DNA of 64,000 nucleotides from Streptococcus entericus DSM 14446 (lineage in GTDB: Bacteria; Bacillota; Bacilli; Lactobacillales; Streptococcaceae), in contig NZ_KB904155.1 in the NCBI RefSeq assembly GCF_000380025.1, positions 81,490 to 145,489 of the forward strand, read 5' to 3'. How positions within the stretch are numbered: the first letter of the stretch is position 1; each line of letters starts with the position of its first letter. A program made the translations under genes and the position numbers. Of the stretch, positions 1-7,517 are shown piece after piece. Below the pieces are notes generated by a model that saw only the letters and a list, made by a program, of their open reading frames with translations, had not been told where the DNA came from and did no database searches.

Positions 1-32
1 ATAATGCCATAATCAATCACACTAATCTTCAT
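1..32 (-). CDS. Start of a probable luciferase-like monooxygenase (partial)
   Basis: Only the first ten codons lie inside the window (MKISVIDYGI). The ATG is at 30-32, five bases below a good AAGGAG site that lies within the last codons of the preceding oxidoreductase gene, so the two are translationally linked. The short N-terminus resembles the opening beta strand of flavin-dependent luciferase-like monooxygenases, which often begin this way. Such a gene commonly accompanies the OYE and lipoate-ligase genes of SirTM-type operons. The identity is an inference from ten residues plus context. Confidence 0.45.
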   Translation of the reverse strand, partial: MKISVIDYGI

Positions 33-34
33 GG

Positions 35-1228
35 TCATTTCTCCTTGTAGTTGCTTTCAAGCGTCCTAAACAAATCTCGTGAGGCTGCAGGAATGGCTGC
101 ACCATAGTCCATCAAGGGCACAATGTCCTTGAAAGCTGCTGGTGGAATGGCAAGTTCCGCTAAATCCTCTGGTTTAATCAACATCTGAATCGCATCTTTT
201 TGCCCTGTTTCTATCTTTAGAGCGAACTCTGGGTCAACCAAAAAAGGTGTTGATAAGCCAACCAAATCTGCATGAGCTAAGGCTTCCTCGGCCTTTTCAG
301 CCGTATTGATGCCACCAGTCGCCATAATGGGCAAACGATCCCCGAATCGCTCATGAATCACCTCCGTGACCAAGCGCCCCTGATTTTGACCAGGACTGCG
401 GACTCGGTTTTTATAAACCTCACGCCCCCACGAAGCAATAGCTAAATAGTCCAGCTCTGCCATATCCAAAAGCCAGTCCAACAACTGGCAAAATTCCTCA
501 ATGCTGTAGCCAATACTAGCACCACGAGTCTCCTCAGGTGTTGCTCGGAAGCCCAAGATAAAGCCGTCAGGTGCCTCGGTGTCAATCACTGCCTGCACCC
601 GCCTGAAAATCTCCAGAGTCAAGTGCGCTCTTGTCTCCAAGGTCTGGCAGCCATAAACATCTCTGCGTTGATTGCTAAAGGTTGAGAAAAAGGTCTGAAT
701 CAGCAAGCGTTGAGCAGACGAAATCTCCACGCCAGCAAACCCTGCCTGAATGGTTCGACGCGTCGCTGCTACATAACTTTCAATAATCTCTTCAATTTGG
801 TCTTCTGTCAGCTCACGCACTTCATGAGGAAAGGGCGTTTTGAGGCTCATAGGACTGGGCCCATAGACAAATCCAAAACGAGTCAGAGCGTGGCTGGCAA
901 AGCGACCTGCATGGGTCAGCTGTAAAACAGCCTTGCTCCCGTCTGCCTGCATGGCTTGAGCGAGCTGGGACAGCCCTTCAACCATTTCATCCTCAGCGAC
1001 ACTAAAACCGTACTCAAATAACTGCCCATAGGGGTCGACATAGGCTGCTCCTGAAATTTGCAAGGGCGCCGAATTGGCTCTCCTGCTGGCATAAGCCAAG
1101 TCTTCTGAACTAACTGCTCCGCTCCTCAGGGAAGAGTTCGTCACCATAGGCGACAGAACGAAACGATTGGTTAACTGGACCCCATTTGGCAATGCCAGAG
1201 GAGTAAAAAGCGTGCGGTCTGTGCTCAT
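35..1228 (-). CDS. Old yellow enzyme family NADH:flavin oxidoreductase, atypical active site
   Basis: A 397-residue TIM-barrel flavoprotein of the OYE/NamA/YqiG group, predicted to bind FMN and reduce an activated double bond or related substrate with NAD(P)H in the cytoplasm. The N-terminal LPNGVQLTNRFVLSPM and the late ATGGINTAEKAEEAL phosphate-binding segment are typical. In place of the usual H-x-x-H substrate-anchoring pair there is VEISSAQRLL (S170 and Q173), so the catalytic pocket differs from classical OYEs. Its start overlaps the lipoate-ligase stop by four bases (ATGA), and it is followed after two bases by the luciferase-like gene. In other streptococci this trio accompanies GcvH-like, macrodomain and SirTM genes; those would lie left of the window. 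The substrate is unknown. Confidence 0.85.
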   Translation of the reverse strand: MSTDRTLFTPLALPNGVQLTNRFVLSPMVTNSSLRSGAVSSEDLAYASRRANSAPLQISGAAYVDPYGQLFEYGFSVAEDEMVEGLSQLAQAMQADGSKAVLQLTHAGRFASHALTRFGFVYGPSPMSLKTPFPHEVRELTEDQIEEIIESYVAATRRTIQAGFAGVEISSAQRLLIQTFFSTFSNQRRDVYGCQTLETRAHLTLEIFRRVQAVIDTEAPDGFILGFRATPEETRGASIGYSIEEFCQLLDWLLDMAELDYLAIASWGREVYKNRVRSPGQNQGRLVTEVIHERFGDRLPIMATGGINTAEKAEEALAHADLVGLSTPFLVDPEFALKIETGQKDAIQMLIKPEDLAELAIPPAAFKDIVPLMDYGAAIPAASRDLFRTLESNYKEK

Positions 1229-2046
1229 AACTTGCCCCCTGTGACAGCCTGTTTTTCTCTGTCTAAGGTCTCAAAATGATCAAAATCGCTGTAATTAGCT
1301 GGTGTCGGTTGGTAAATAGACACCGACTGCCCTAGCTGTCGCAAAACCCTCATCAGACGATCTATCATATCAGCCACCGTAAAGGCTACACCACAGAGGT
1401 CAGACAGGTTAGCCATTGCAGCAGGATTAACCTCAGGGTAGCTGATAGCGGTTTCCTCTCCAGCAAGACCAGCTCGGTAAAAATCTGCCACTAACTGCCC
1501 ACGCTTGGTTTGATCACCACAAACGCTCAGGTAAATAGACACCACAATCCCATCTTTGATTCGCCGCTGAGCTAGCCCTGCAAATTTCTTGCCGTTGATA
1601 CTGAGATCAAAATTCCCAGGACAGTAAGAATCAGTCACTTCATAAGCCTCAATCGTTACCTGCTGGTCAACTAACATGGCCTCTATCAGCTCCTTCATCA
1701 ACTGATAGGCGGACTTAATATCCAGCTTGTCATCAGCCGACTGGGGGAGAAATAGGGAAAAATTCAACACCCCTTCATCCGCGACAACAGCTAGCCCGCC
1801 CAGATTTCGAATGACAGGCTGATAACCCGCCAAGCGGATGTCTTCAAGACCAGCAGTTAAGTAGGGTACTTGCCGATCCAGCATCCCCAGAATAACCGTT
1901 TTCTCCAAAGGCCAGAGATGGACAAGCACTTGGTCAGGATGGCGGTTGATTTCCCTTAACAGAACCTCCGTCCAGACAAACGGGCTGGCCTGCTCATCAA
2001 ACACTTCTATCGGATAAAGGCCCAAGCGGCTGAGTTGATTTGTCAT
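1225..2046 (-). CDS. Lipoate-protein ligase / LipL-type lipoyl (octanoyl) transferase, LplA2-like
   Basis: A 273-residue biotin/lipoyl-ligase fold protein. The segments RNLGGLAVVADEGVLN (about 80-95) and SYCPGNFDLSINGKKFAG (140-157) carry the binding glycine loop, a cysteine at 142 placed like the LipL amidotransferase cysteine, and the conserved GKK lysine. It should move a lipoyl or octanoyl group to a carrier domain, here probably a GcvH-like protein encoded further left. It is the first gene of its operon, with an AAGGAGG site and an extended -10 just upstream. In S. pyogenes and S. aureus the equivalent LplA2 serves the SirTM ADP-ribosylation cycle; that link is inferred here because the sirtuin itself is outside the window. 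It could instead be a general LipL. Confidence 0.8.
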   Translation of the reverse strand: MTNQLSRLGLYPIEVFDEQASPFVWTEVLLREINRHPDQVLVHLWPLEKTVILGMLDRQVPYLTAGLEDIRLAGYQPVIRNLGGLAVVADEGVLNFSLFLPQSADDKLDIKSAYQLMKELIEAMLVDQQVTIEAYEVTDSYCPGNFDLSINGKKFAGLAQRRIKDGIVVSIYLSVCGDQTKRGQLVADFYRAGLAGEETAISYPEVNPAAMANLSDLCGVAFTVADMIDRLMRVLRQLGQSVSIYQPTPANYSDFDHFETLDREKQAVTGGKL

Positions 2047-2067
2047 TCTTATCTTGCCTCCTTAGAT

Positions 2068-2073
2068 ATTATA
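2068..2073 (-). promoter_or_regulatory. Extended -10 promoter of the lipoate-ligase/OYE operon
   Basis: On the minus strand the sequence reads TGCTATAAT, a perfect -10 with a TGn extension, followed by AAGGAGG and the ATG of the ligase. No good -35 is visible at the expected distance, as is usual for extended -10 promoters. Confidence 0.65.
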
Positions 2074-2152
2074 GCATATTTTCTAACGCATCACGGAAGA
2101 AAAAACATTAAAATCGGTCGACTGCACCGTGATCATCTCATAACAAACCATC

Positions 2153-2187
2153 AAAAAATCCTGCTGAACCAAACGGTCAACAGGATT
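2153..2187 (-). terminator. Terminator after gpmA
   Basis: On the minus strand an AATCCTG...CAGGATT stem, extended inward by a partly paired TTGACC/GGTTCA segment, is followed by six T residues. It lies about 60 bases past the gpmA stop and separates it from the ligase promoter. Confidence 0.7.
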
Positions 2188-2245
2188 GATAGGCTGACAG
2201 GATGAGGATGCAATCCTCTACTCTCAATAAGAGTCACCTTAAGCC

Positions 2246-2941
2246 TTATTCACCACCAAGGTAGTATTCTTTAACAAGGTTCAACTTGTCGTCCAATTCA
2301 AAGACCAGTGGTGGGAAGTTTGGAATTTCCACATCCATAATCTCGTCATCAGACAGTTGCTTGATGTGTTTTACGAGGGCACGGATAGAGTTACCATGAG
2401 CACCCACGAAGACGTTCTTGCCATCTTTAAGAGCTGGCGCAATCTTGTCTTCCCAGAAAGGAAGGGCACGCTCAAGAGTGACTTTCAAGTTTTCAGCATC
2501 TGGAATGACAGAACCATCAAGGTGAGCGTAACGACGGTCAGTGTGTGCTGAGTGCTCATCGTCTTTTGCCATATCTGGTGGCAAAACATCGTATGAACGG
2601 CGCCAGATGTGGACTTGCTCATCACCAAATTGCTCAGCCGCTTCTGCCTTGTTTTTACCAGTGAGGCCACCGTAGTGACGCTCGTTGAGACGCCAAGATT
2701 TTTCAACTGGCACCCAGAGCTGGTCAGCGGCTTCAAGCGCCAAGTTTGTGGTCTTAATCGCACGTTTCAAAACTGACGTAAAAGCTAAGTCAAACTCGAT
2801 ACCAGCTGCTTTAATCAGTTTACCAGCATCAATCGCTTGTTGTGTTCCTTTTTCAGACAAATCGACATCAGCCCAGCCTGTGAAAAGGTTAGCCTTGTTC
2901 CATTCAGACTCACCGTGGCGAGCAAAAACCAATTTTACCAT
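2246..2941 (-). CDS. gpmA: 2,3-bisphosphoglycerate-dependent phosphoglycerate mutase
   Basis: A 231-residue cofactor-dependent phosphoglycerate mutase interconverting 3- and 2-phosphoglycerate in glycolysis. The phosphohistidine motif ARHGESEWN is at residues 7-15, and the second catalytic histidine is in [13 protein letters not shown] near the end. [12 protein letters not shown] and [13 protein letters not shown] are family hallmarks. The ATG at 2941 was chosen over an in-frame start 12 codons upstream because it has AAAGGAG at the right distance and gives the usual family length. It stands alone, with its own terminator downstream and a probable promoter in the preceding AT-rich spacer. Confidence 0.97.
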   Translation of the reverse strand: MVKLVFARHGESEWNKANLFTGWADVDLSEKGTQQAIDAGKLIKAAGIEFDLAFTSVLKRAIKTTNLALEAADQLWVPVEKSWRLNERHYGGLTGKNKAEAAEQFGDEQVHIWRRSYDVLPPDMAKDDEHSAHTDRRYAHLDGSVIPDAENLKVTLERALPFWEDKIAPALKDGKNVFVGAHGNSIRALVKHIKQLSDDEIMDVEIPNFPPLVFELDDKLNLVKEYYLGGE

Positions 2942-2988
2942 TGTGTTTCTCCTTTTTTCTAATGGGTCTAAGCCCAATTACTCTTATT

Positions 2989-2994
2989 ATTTTA
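2989..2994 (-). promoter_or_regulatory. Possible gpmA -10 element
   Basis: The minus strand has CCTGTAAAATAA about 50 bases upstream of the gpmA start. TAAAAT is a plausible -10 hexamer, but no clear -35 is present, so the call rests on position and AT content. Confidence 0.35.
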
Positions 2995-3042
2995 CAGGAT
3001 TTTTGTGAAAAATGCTACTAAAATTTGCAATTTTTTTGGAAA

Positions 3043-3071
3043 ATAGCCGAGCAAGCAGTCCGCTCTGCCAT
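3043..3071. repeat. Inverted pair of the dispersed ATAGCnGAGC / GCTCnGCYAT motif
   Basis: ATAGCCGAGC (3043-3052) faces GCTCTGCCAT (about 3062-3071) across a short spacer in the non-coding gap between gpmA and ykuJ. A similar inverted arrangement lies at 52606-52628. The same decamer is scattered through genes elsewhere in the window (see findings). Its function is unknown. Confidence 0.5.
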
Positions 3072-3122
3072 GTTCCTAGAAAAATGCTCAAAAAGCCAAT
3101 GCTCCCAACTAGGGGCAAATCA

Positions 3123-3160
3123 GCAAAAAACGACCAGTTACCCAGTCGTCGCGTTTTTGC
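3123..3160 (-). terminator. Terminator after ykuJ (possibly bidirectional)
   Basis: GCAAAAAACGAC and GTCGTCGCGTTTTTGC form a stem with A- and T-rich arms, immediately downstream of the ykuJ stop codon on the minus strand. Confidence 0.65.
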
Positions 3161-3391
3161 TTAATACAGCAAGTCGTAGATTTCCATCGCAATGAGGTCG
3201 ATGCTGTCGAAGGTATAGGTTTCGCGAGCCGCCACATCACGCAAGGTGAAGGTTGGTCCATTTTCAGGGTCGTTGCTGAAAGCCACTTCTGCCACCACAA
3301 CACCGTCGCGTTCAAAATTACGTTTTAAGTTACCACCATCAGTCGCCATAAGCTCCAAGCGATTAATGATTCTTACCAAATGTGATTCCAT
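3161..3391 (-). CDS. YkuJ family protein (DUF1797)
   Basis: A 76-residue protein matching the YkuJ/DUF1797 family of Firmicutes: N-terminal MESHLVRIINRLELMA, central NDPENGPTFTL and C-terminal DLIAMEIYDLLY. The family is small, cytoplasmic and of unknown function; the B. subtilis homologue has a solved fold but no assigned role. The start has GAGGAGA upstream and a TAAAAT-like -10 about 40 bases away. It appears monocistronic, with a hairpin terminator directly after the stop. Confidence 0.85.
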   Translation of the reverse strand: MESHLVRIINRLELMATDGGNLKRNFERDGVVVAEVAFSNDPENGPTFTLRDVAARETYTFDSIDLIAMEIYDLLY

Positions 3392-3629
3392 CAGAGTATT
3401 CTCCTCATTCTTATAATTACTTTCCTATTTTACCACAGAATGCCTAGAATAAAAAGTAAAATCGCTAAAATGAACCATTTTTACTCATGGACGAGCCTTT
3501 TGGGTACAATAAGGAGCTCCAAAAGGACTAATACATGGTTTGACCTTACAACTTCCGAACAGACTATCGTGGAAAAACCAGCGACTAGGATAACAAGCTG
3601 TCGTTATCGAAACGCTCTTTAAATTTTCC
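3392..3629. other. Intergenic spacer between ykuJ and the VOC pair
   Basis: No convincing gene. It contains the ykuJ promoter region near 3425-3435, a stem-loop with CCTTTTGG/CCAAAAGG arms near 3493-3525, and a GATAAC/GTTATC stem near 3590-3609. The latter two may end or process transcripts of the VOC genes. Confidence 0.4.
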
Positions 3630-4022
3630 CTAGTTGGTGGTTGCCCCATCTGATGAGCGCCCTTTAACCGCAAAATACTGCCCACTTGGGCTGGCAAAGT
3701 TAAAGGTCAAAAAGGGTTCCGTTTGGACAGGGCTTGCGGTGTCGGTCTGCTCTGCTATTTTTGCCTGCAAGGCATAAATGTCGTCGCTCTCAAAGAGAAT
3801 GCTAGGCACATGGTCCGCTACCTCAGGCGAGACCTGTTGGATAAAGGCCTTGTCGTATACCGTAATGGTTGTGCTACTTTTGGCATGTGAGCGCATGTCA
3901 AAGCTCTGGTAGCCCATCTGCTCACTTGTTGCTAAAATCTCAAAACCAACCGCCTCCCAAAAGGCTTGTTCGGCAGCCACATCAGCAACATAGAGCATCA
4001 GCGAGAACTGTTCTGTAAACAT
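3630..4022 (-). CDS. VOC (glyoxalase/bleomycin-resistance/dioxygenase) family protein
   Basis: A 130-residue protein with one beta-alpha-beta-beta-beta pair of the vicinal-oxygen-chelate superfamily: MFTEQFSLMLYVADVAAEQAFWEAVGFE at the start and a terminal FNFASPSGQYFAVKG strand. The expected metal-ligand positions are not all histidine/glutamate, so a metal-dependent activity cannot be assumed. It sits nine bases after a second VOC gene and has CAAGGAGGGG-type spacing before its ATG, so the two are cotranscribed. The substrate is unknown; glyoxalase-like, thiol-transferase or binding-protein roles are all possible. Confidence 0.75.
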   Translation of the reverse strand: MFTEQFSLMLYVADVAAEQAFWEAVGFEILATSEQMGYQSFDMRSHAKSSTTITVYDKAFIQQVSPEVADHVPSILFESDDIYALQAKIAEQTDTASPVQTEPFLTFNFASPSGQYFAVKGRSSDGATTN

Positions 4023-4031
4023 GACCCCTCC

Positions 4032-4472
4032 TTAAAATTGGACAGTTTGTGACACAAAGCCTGCGATGTCAGTATTGATCTGCCAGGTCATCCCAAACTG
4101 ATCGACCACAATGCCATAGGCTGGGCTCCAAGGTGTCTCTTGAAGTTCCAGCTGAATTTCCTTGGCGTCTTGGCTAAGTTTTTTGTAAAGCGCAGCCGCT
4201 GTTTCAGCACTATCTAGCTGAATGCAGGCGGTCATATTAGTCCCTTGGATATAAGGGTAGTCAGGATTGTTATCTGAAATCTGCAAACGAATGCCATTGA
4301 TATTAAGGTTGGCATTGAGGACTAAATGACGTTTTTCTTCTGGTGTATCGGGAATGGCTTGACCAAAGGTCGTCACTGCTACCACCTCAGCATCAAAAAC
4401 ATCTTTGTAAAAGTCAACAGCTTCCAAGCCATTTCCATCAGTCACCAGGTAAAGTTCAATAGATTTAATCAA
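4032..4472 (-). CDS. VOC family protein, PhnB-like
   Basis: A 146-residue PhnB-type VOC protein (the group often labelled 3-demethylubiquinone-9 methyltransferase-like). The N-terminus IELYLVTDGNGLEAVDFYKDVF and the C-terminal DQFGMTWQINTD are characteristic. Translation probably begins at a TTG (4470-4472) preceded by AAGGAGAA; no ATG lies in a suitable position. It is the first gene of a two-gene operon with the smaller VOC protein and has a strong extended -10 promoter. The family is widespread, mostly uncharacterised and probably cytoplasmic. No function is proposed. Confidence 0.75.
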   Translation of the reverse strand: MIKSIELYLVTDGNGLEAVDFYKDVFDAEVVAVTTFGQAIPDTPEEKRHLVLNANLNINGIRLQISDNNPDYPYIQGTNMTACIQLDSAETAAALYKKLSQDAKEIQLELQETPWSPAYGIVVDQFGMTWQINTDIAGFVSQTVQF

Positions 4473-4504
4473 AAGTAATGTTCTCCTTAAATTGTTTAGA
4501 GCTC

Positions 4505-4510
4505 ATTATA
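4505..4510 (-). promoter_or_regulatory. Extended -10 promoter of the VOC operon
   Basis: The minus strand reads TGTTATAAT, a perfect -10 with a TG extension, about 30 bases before the TTG start of the PhnB-like gene. Confidence 0.65.
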
Positions 4511-4597
4511 ACACATTTAAAGATAAACTTTCTCGCAAAAGATTTGAAATGATGATACCGATGTCCCATCAGTCGTTGATGAACTTTAGAAATAAAA

Positions 4598-4626
4598 GAA
4601 AAATCGCTAACATCAGCGATTTTTTC
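4598..4626 (-). terminator. Terminator after the small membrane protein gene
   Basis: An AATCGCT/AGCGATT stem with a GATGTT-type loop and T-runs on both sides lies directly after the stop codon at 4628. The symmetrical tails could let it work in both directions. Confidence 0.8.
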
Positions 4627-4627
4627 C

Positions 4628-4837
4628 TTATGGCCACGTCAGAGCATTCGCGATAAATTCGAAAACATGTTTAGCCAGTTTAGGTTTGACCTGATGAAGG
4701 CTAAACAAGGCATAGGCTACCGAGAACAAAAACAGAGTGAACAACAGCGGTCCAGTGATAACTGACTGGGGAAAGACCAGTATAGCTAAGAGCAAGCTAA
4801 CGAAACCGATTATCAAAGAGCAAAGAACTTTTTTCAT
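4628..4837 (-). CDS. Small membrane protein of unknown function
   Basis: A 69-residue protein with two hydrophobic stretches: KVLCSLIIGFVSLLLAILVF and VITGPLLFTLFLFSVAYALF, linked by a short polar turn and followed by a basic tail (HQVKPKLAKH). It should be an inner-membrane hairpin protein. Translation is well supported by CTAAGGAGGG before the ATG; a 17-bp-spaced promoter and a terminator bracket it, so it is an independent unit. I do not recognise the family. It lies just past engB but has its own promoter, so a role with EngB is not implied. Confidence 0.7.
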   Translation of the reverse strand: MKKVLCSLIIGFVSLLLAILVFPQSVITGPLLFTLFLFSVAYALFSLHQVKPKLAKHVFEFIANALTWP

Positions 4838-4858
4838 TGGACAACCCTCCTTAGCCTT

Positions 4859-4887
4859 ATTTTACCAAAAATGAAAACGTTTAGCAA
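4859..4887 (-). promoter_or_regulatory. Promoter of the small membrane protein gene with a cre-like palindrome
   Basis: On the minus strand a TTGCTA -35, a 17-bp spacer and an extended TGGTAAAAT -10. The spacer holds AAACGTTT flanked by TGCT/CAT, a LacI-family-like (near-cre) core with one base too many to match the CcpA consensus. Catabolite control is only a possibility. Confidence 0.55.
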
Positions 4888-4903
4888 TGAAAACTGTTAC
4901 CAA

Positions 4904-5500
4904 CTATAGACGCCCTAGAATGGCATCCCAAGCCTCATCGTAGCCCTGTCTAGTCTCGGAGGAGAAGATGATAAAGGTATCTGTCGGCTCAAACGCTAAT
5001 TTTTTCTTGATGGCTGCTTCGTGCTTGTTCCACTTGCCGCGTGGAATTTTGTCTGCCTTGGTCGCCACGACAATGACAGGAATCTCATAGTACTTGAGAA
5101 ACTGGTACATCTGGACATCATCCGCCGACGGGTCATGCCGCAGGTCAACCAGACTGACCACTGCATAGAGGTTTTCCCGACTGGTCAGGTACTCCTCAAT
5201 CATCCTTCCCCATCTGGCTCGCTCAGTCTTTGAGACCTTAGCGTAGCCATAGCCTGGCACATCGACAAAGCGGATTTTATCATCAATGTTGTAAAAGTTA
5301 AGCAGCTGGGTTTTGCCGGGTTTACTGGAAGTACGAGCCAGATTTTTACGCCCCAGCAGGGTGTTGATAAAACTGGACTTGCCCACGTTTGACCGCCCAG
5401 CTAGGGCAATCTCTGGCAGGTCGTCAGGTGGGTAGTGGCTCTTATTGGCCGCTGACAGAAGCAGGCTGGCCTTGTGCGTGTTTAAGGTTTCTTGGGACAT
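4904..5500 (-). CDS. engB: Ribosome biogenesis GTPase EngB/YsxC
   Basis: A 198-residue TrmE-Era-like GTPase needed for 50S subunit maturation. G1 is [13 protein letters not shown] (about 34-46), G2 contains the KPGKTQ region, G3 is [10 protein letters not shown] and G4 is TKAD near 147. The length is normal for the family. It follows clpX by ten bases, with TAGGAG inside the junction, matching the widespread clpX-engB pairing in Firmicutes, and ends the folA-57 aa-clpX-engB operon. EngB is essential in B. subtilis; the same is expected but not shown here. Confidence 0.96.
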   Translation of the reverse strand: MSQETLNTHKASLLLSAANKSHYPPDDLPEIALAGRSNVGKSSFINTLLGRKNLARTSSKPGKTQLLNFYNIDDKIRFVDVPGYGYAKVSKTERARWGRMIEEYLTSRENLYAVVSLVDLRHDPSADDVQMYQFLKYYEIPVIVVATKADKIPRGKWNKHEAAIKKKLAFEPTDTFIIFSSETRQGYDEAWDAILGRL

Positions 5501-5510
5501 GGCAGAGCTC

Positions 5511-6737
5511 CTAAGCGGTTTCTAGGATGGGTTTGTCTGTTCCTTCCACCGCTTCTTTGGTGATGCGAACCAGACTGACCTCTTCCTGACTTGGGACTTC
5601 AAACATAACGTCCAGCATGGTCTCTTCGATGATCGAGCGTAAGCCACGAGCTCCTGTTTTCCGCTCGATGGCCTTGTTGGCAATGGCTTGCAGGGCATCC
5701 TCGTCAAACTCCAAATCCACCCCATCGTAGGACAAGAGAGCCTGATATTGTTTAACCAAGGCATTTCTCGGTTCCGTCAGAATCCGTACCAAGTCATCCA
5801 CCGTCAGCTGCTCAAGGGCTGCAGTCACTGGTAAGCGACCGATAAACTCTGGAATCAACCCAAATTTTTGGATATCATCGGCGATGATTTCCTGCATGTA
5901 GGAAGCATCCTCATCAATCTTGCGGCTGTTTTGACCAAAACCGATGACTTTCTCACCCAGACGTTGCTTGACGATTTCTTCGATACCATCAAAGGCACCG
6001 CCAACGATGAAGAGGATGTTCTTGGTGTTGATCTGAATCATCTCTTGGTTAGGGTGTTTACGACCGCCCTGCGGGGGCACGCTGGCAACCGTCCCCTCGA
6101 TGATTTTCAAGAGCGCTTGCTGGACACCTTCACCAGACACGTCACGGGTGATGGAGACATTCTCTGATTTTTTGGCAATTTTGTCAATCTCATCGACATA
6201 GATGATGCCACGCTCGGCTCGCTCGACGTTGTAGTCAGCAGCTTGGATGAGCTTGAGCAGGATATTCTCCACATCCTCACCCACATAGCCTGCCTCAGTC
6301 AATGCCGTCGCATCTGCAATGGCAAATGGCACGTTGAGGCTCTTGGCTAAGGTCTGCGCCAAGAAAGTCTTGCCTGACCCTGTTGGGCCGATCATGAGAA
6401 TGTTTGATTTTTGCAAGTCCACATCGTCATCATCACGACTTTCCGTAAAGCTAATGCGCTTATAGTGATTATAAACCGCCACAGCCAGCGCCCGCTTGGC
6501 GCGGTCCTGTCCGATAACATAGGTATTGAGAATGTCAAGCAATTCCTTTGGCTTAGGAACATCGGTCAACTCTGCTAAAATCTCCTCAGACAATTCCTCT
6601 CGAATAATCTCTTGAGAGAGTGCCACACATTCATTACAGATAAAGACGCCGTTTCCGGCGATGATTTTTCGGACTTCTTCCTGATTTTTACCACAGAAAG
6701 AACAGTGAACTAAGATATCACTTTTACGATTTGCCAT
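5511..6737 (-). CDS. clpX: ATP-dependent Clp protease ATP-binding subunit ClpX
   Basis: A 408-residue AAA+ unfoldase that feeds substrates to ClpP. The N-terminal zinc-binding domain has C12, C15, C34 and C37 (CSFC...CNEC). The Walker A motif is GPTGSGKT (about 118-125), the Walker B region contains [10 protein letters not shown], and the pore loop GYVGED and the ClpP-docking IGF loop (KVIGFG) are visible. It is preceded by the 57-aa membrane protein gene and followed by engB. No truncation or unusual features. Confidence 0.97.
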   Translation of the reverse strand: MANRKSDILVHCSFCGKNQEEVRKIIAGNGVFICNECVALSQEIIREELSEEILAELTDVPKPKELLDILNTYVIGQDRAKRALAVAVYNHYKRISFTESRDDDDVDLQKSNILMIGPTGSGKTFLAQTLAKSLNVPFAIADATALTEAGYVGEDVENILLKLIQAADYNVERAERGIIYVDEIDKIAKKSENVSITRDVSGEGVQQALLKIIEGTVASVPPQGGRKHPNQEMIQINTKNILFIVGGAFDGIEEIVKQRLGEKVIGFGQNSRKIDEDASYMQEIIADDIQKFGLIPEFIGRLPVTAALEQLTVDDLVRILTEPRNALVKQYQALLSYDGVDLEFDEDALQAIANKAIERKTGARGLRSIIEETMLDVMFEVPSQEEVSLVRITKEAVEGTDKPILETA

Positions 6738-6752
6738 AATATCCTCGAGTTT

Positions 6753-6926
6753 CTATTTGAATAAGGTGCCGTAAAAGGCATGAATGGTCACCACAATATT
6801 GGTGAAGGCGTTGAGCAGGAAAAAAATACCCAAGCCATAGCGTTTTTTCTGTAGGGCTGGAATGGCTGCTAAAATGCAAATCCCACAGAGAAAGGCAGTA
6901 AAGACGCCAAAAATGCTACGTTGCAC
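6753..6926 (-). CDS. 57-aa membrane protein between folA and clpX
   Basis: This short gene starts at a GTG (6924-6926) preceded by AAGGAGG, which lies inside the last codons of folA, and ends 15 bases before clpX. The product has two hydrophobic segments (IFGVFTAFLCGICILAAI and GLGIFFLLNAFTNIVVTI) separated by the basic turn QKKRYG, so it should be a small integral membrane protein with a cytosolic or external loop. I recall a similar small ORF at this position in other streptococci, but it is easily missed because of its size and GTG start. The function is unknown; cotranscription with folA, clpX and engB is likely. Confidence 0.75.
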   Translation of the reverse strand: MQRSIFGVFTAFLCGICILAAIPALQKKRYGLGIFFLLNAFTNIVVTIHAFYGTLFK

Positions 6927-6929
6927 GCG

Positions 6930-7439
6930 CTAATCCTCCTTAATCCGTTCATAAGTGGTGACGGTAAAGGCATGACTGTTCTGTTCATCAGCCGCAAAGG
7001 TCTGCTCTGCTATTGGCCGATAGGCCGACCAATCAAACGGTGGAAAATGAGTGTCACCCGCAAACTCTCCAGCAACCCGCGTCACCACCAGTTGGTCGTA
7101 ATAAGGCGCAAAAGCCTGATAGATGCTAGCGCCACCGACCACATAGAGGTTCTTGTCCTGTTGCTTGAACCAGTCAAGAACGGCCTCAGGGCTTGATAAG
7201 ATGGTCACGCCAGTAGTGTCGATTTGATCGGGCTGACGGCTGAGAATCAGGGTCTCACGACCAGGTAGAAGACGCCGGTTCATGCCATCAAAAGTCACGC
7301 GCCCCATCACCAGCGCTTGGTGCATGGTCGTTTCCTTAAAATGCTGCCACTCTTTAGGCAAATGCCAGGGCAAACGGTTGTCACGTCCGATAAGGCCTGC
7401 TTCATCCTGTGCCCAAATGGCGATGATTTTCTTAGTCAT
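6930..7439 (-). CDS. folA: Dihydrofolate reductase
   Basis: A 169-residue type-I dihydrofolate reductase producing tetrahydrofolate with NADPH for thymidylate, purine and methionine synthesis. The N-terminal IIAIWAQDEAGLIGRDNRLPWHLP carries the Met20-type loop and the LPWHLP substrate motif; VMGRVTFDGM and YVVGGASIYQAF are the cofactor-binding segments. The ATG at 7437-7439 was preferred over an upstream GTG because AAAGGAG lies at the right distance. It heads the operon folA-57 aa-clpX-engB. thyA, which consumes methylene-tetrahydrofolate, is the next gene upstream, although separated by a terminator. Confidence 0.96.
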   Translation of the reverse strand: MTKKIIAIWAQDEAGLIGRDNRLPWHLPKEWQHFKETTMHQALVMGRVTFDGMNRRLLPGRETLILSRQPDQIDTTGVTILSSPEAVLDWFKQQDKNLYVVGGASIYQAFAPYYDQLVVTRVAGEFAGDTHFPPFDWSAYRPIAEQTFAADEQNSHAFTVTTYERIKED

Positions 7440-7469
7440 ACCTCTCCTTTCCACAGTCTTAGTTCTACT

Positions 7470-7475
7470 ATTTTA
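7470..7475 (-). promoter_or_regulatory. Extended -10 promoter of folA
   Basis: The minus strand reads TTTGATAAAAT, an extended TGn-TAAAAT. The region expected for -35 overlaps the T-run of the preceding terminator hairpin. Confidence 0.55.
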
Positions 7476-7486
7476 TCAAATTTAGC

Positions 7487-7517
7487 AAAAAAATGCTCGA
7501 AAAAAACTTTTCGAGCA
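7487..7517 (-). terminator. Strong terminator of the rnc-smc-thyA transcript
   Basis: A perfect 10-bp stem (TGCTCGAAAA/TTTTCGAGCA, loop AAAC) followed on the minus strand by seven T residues. It sits about 270 bases past the thyA stop and directly abuts the folA promoter. Confidence 0.9.
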
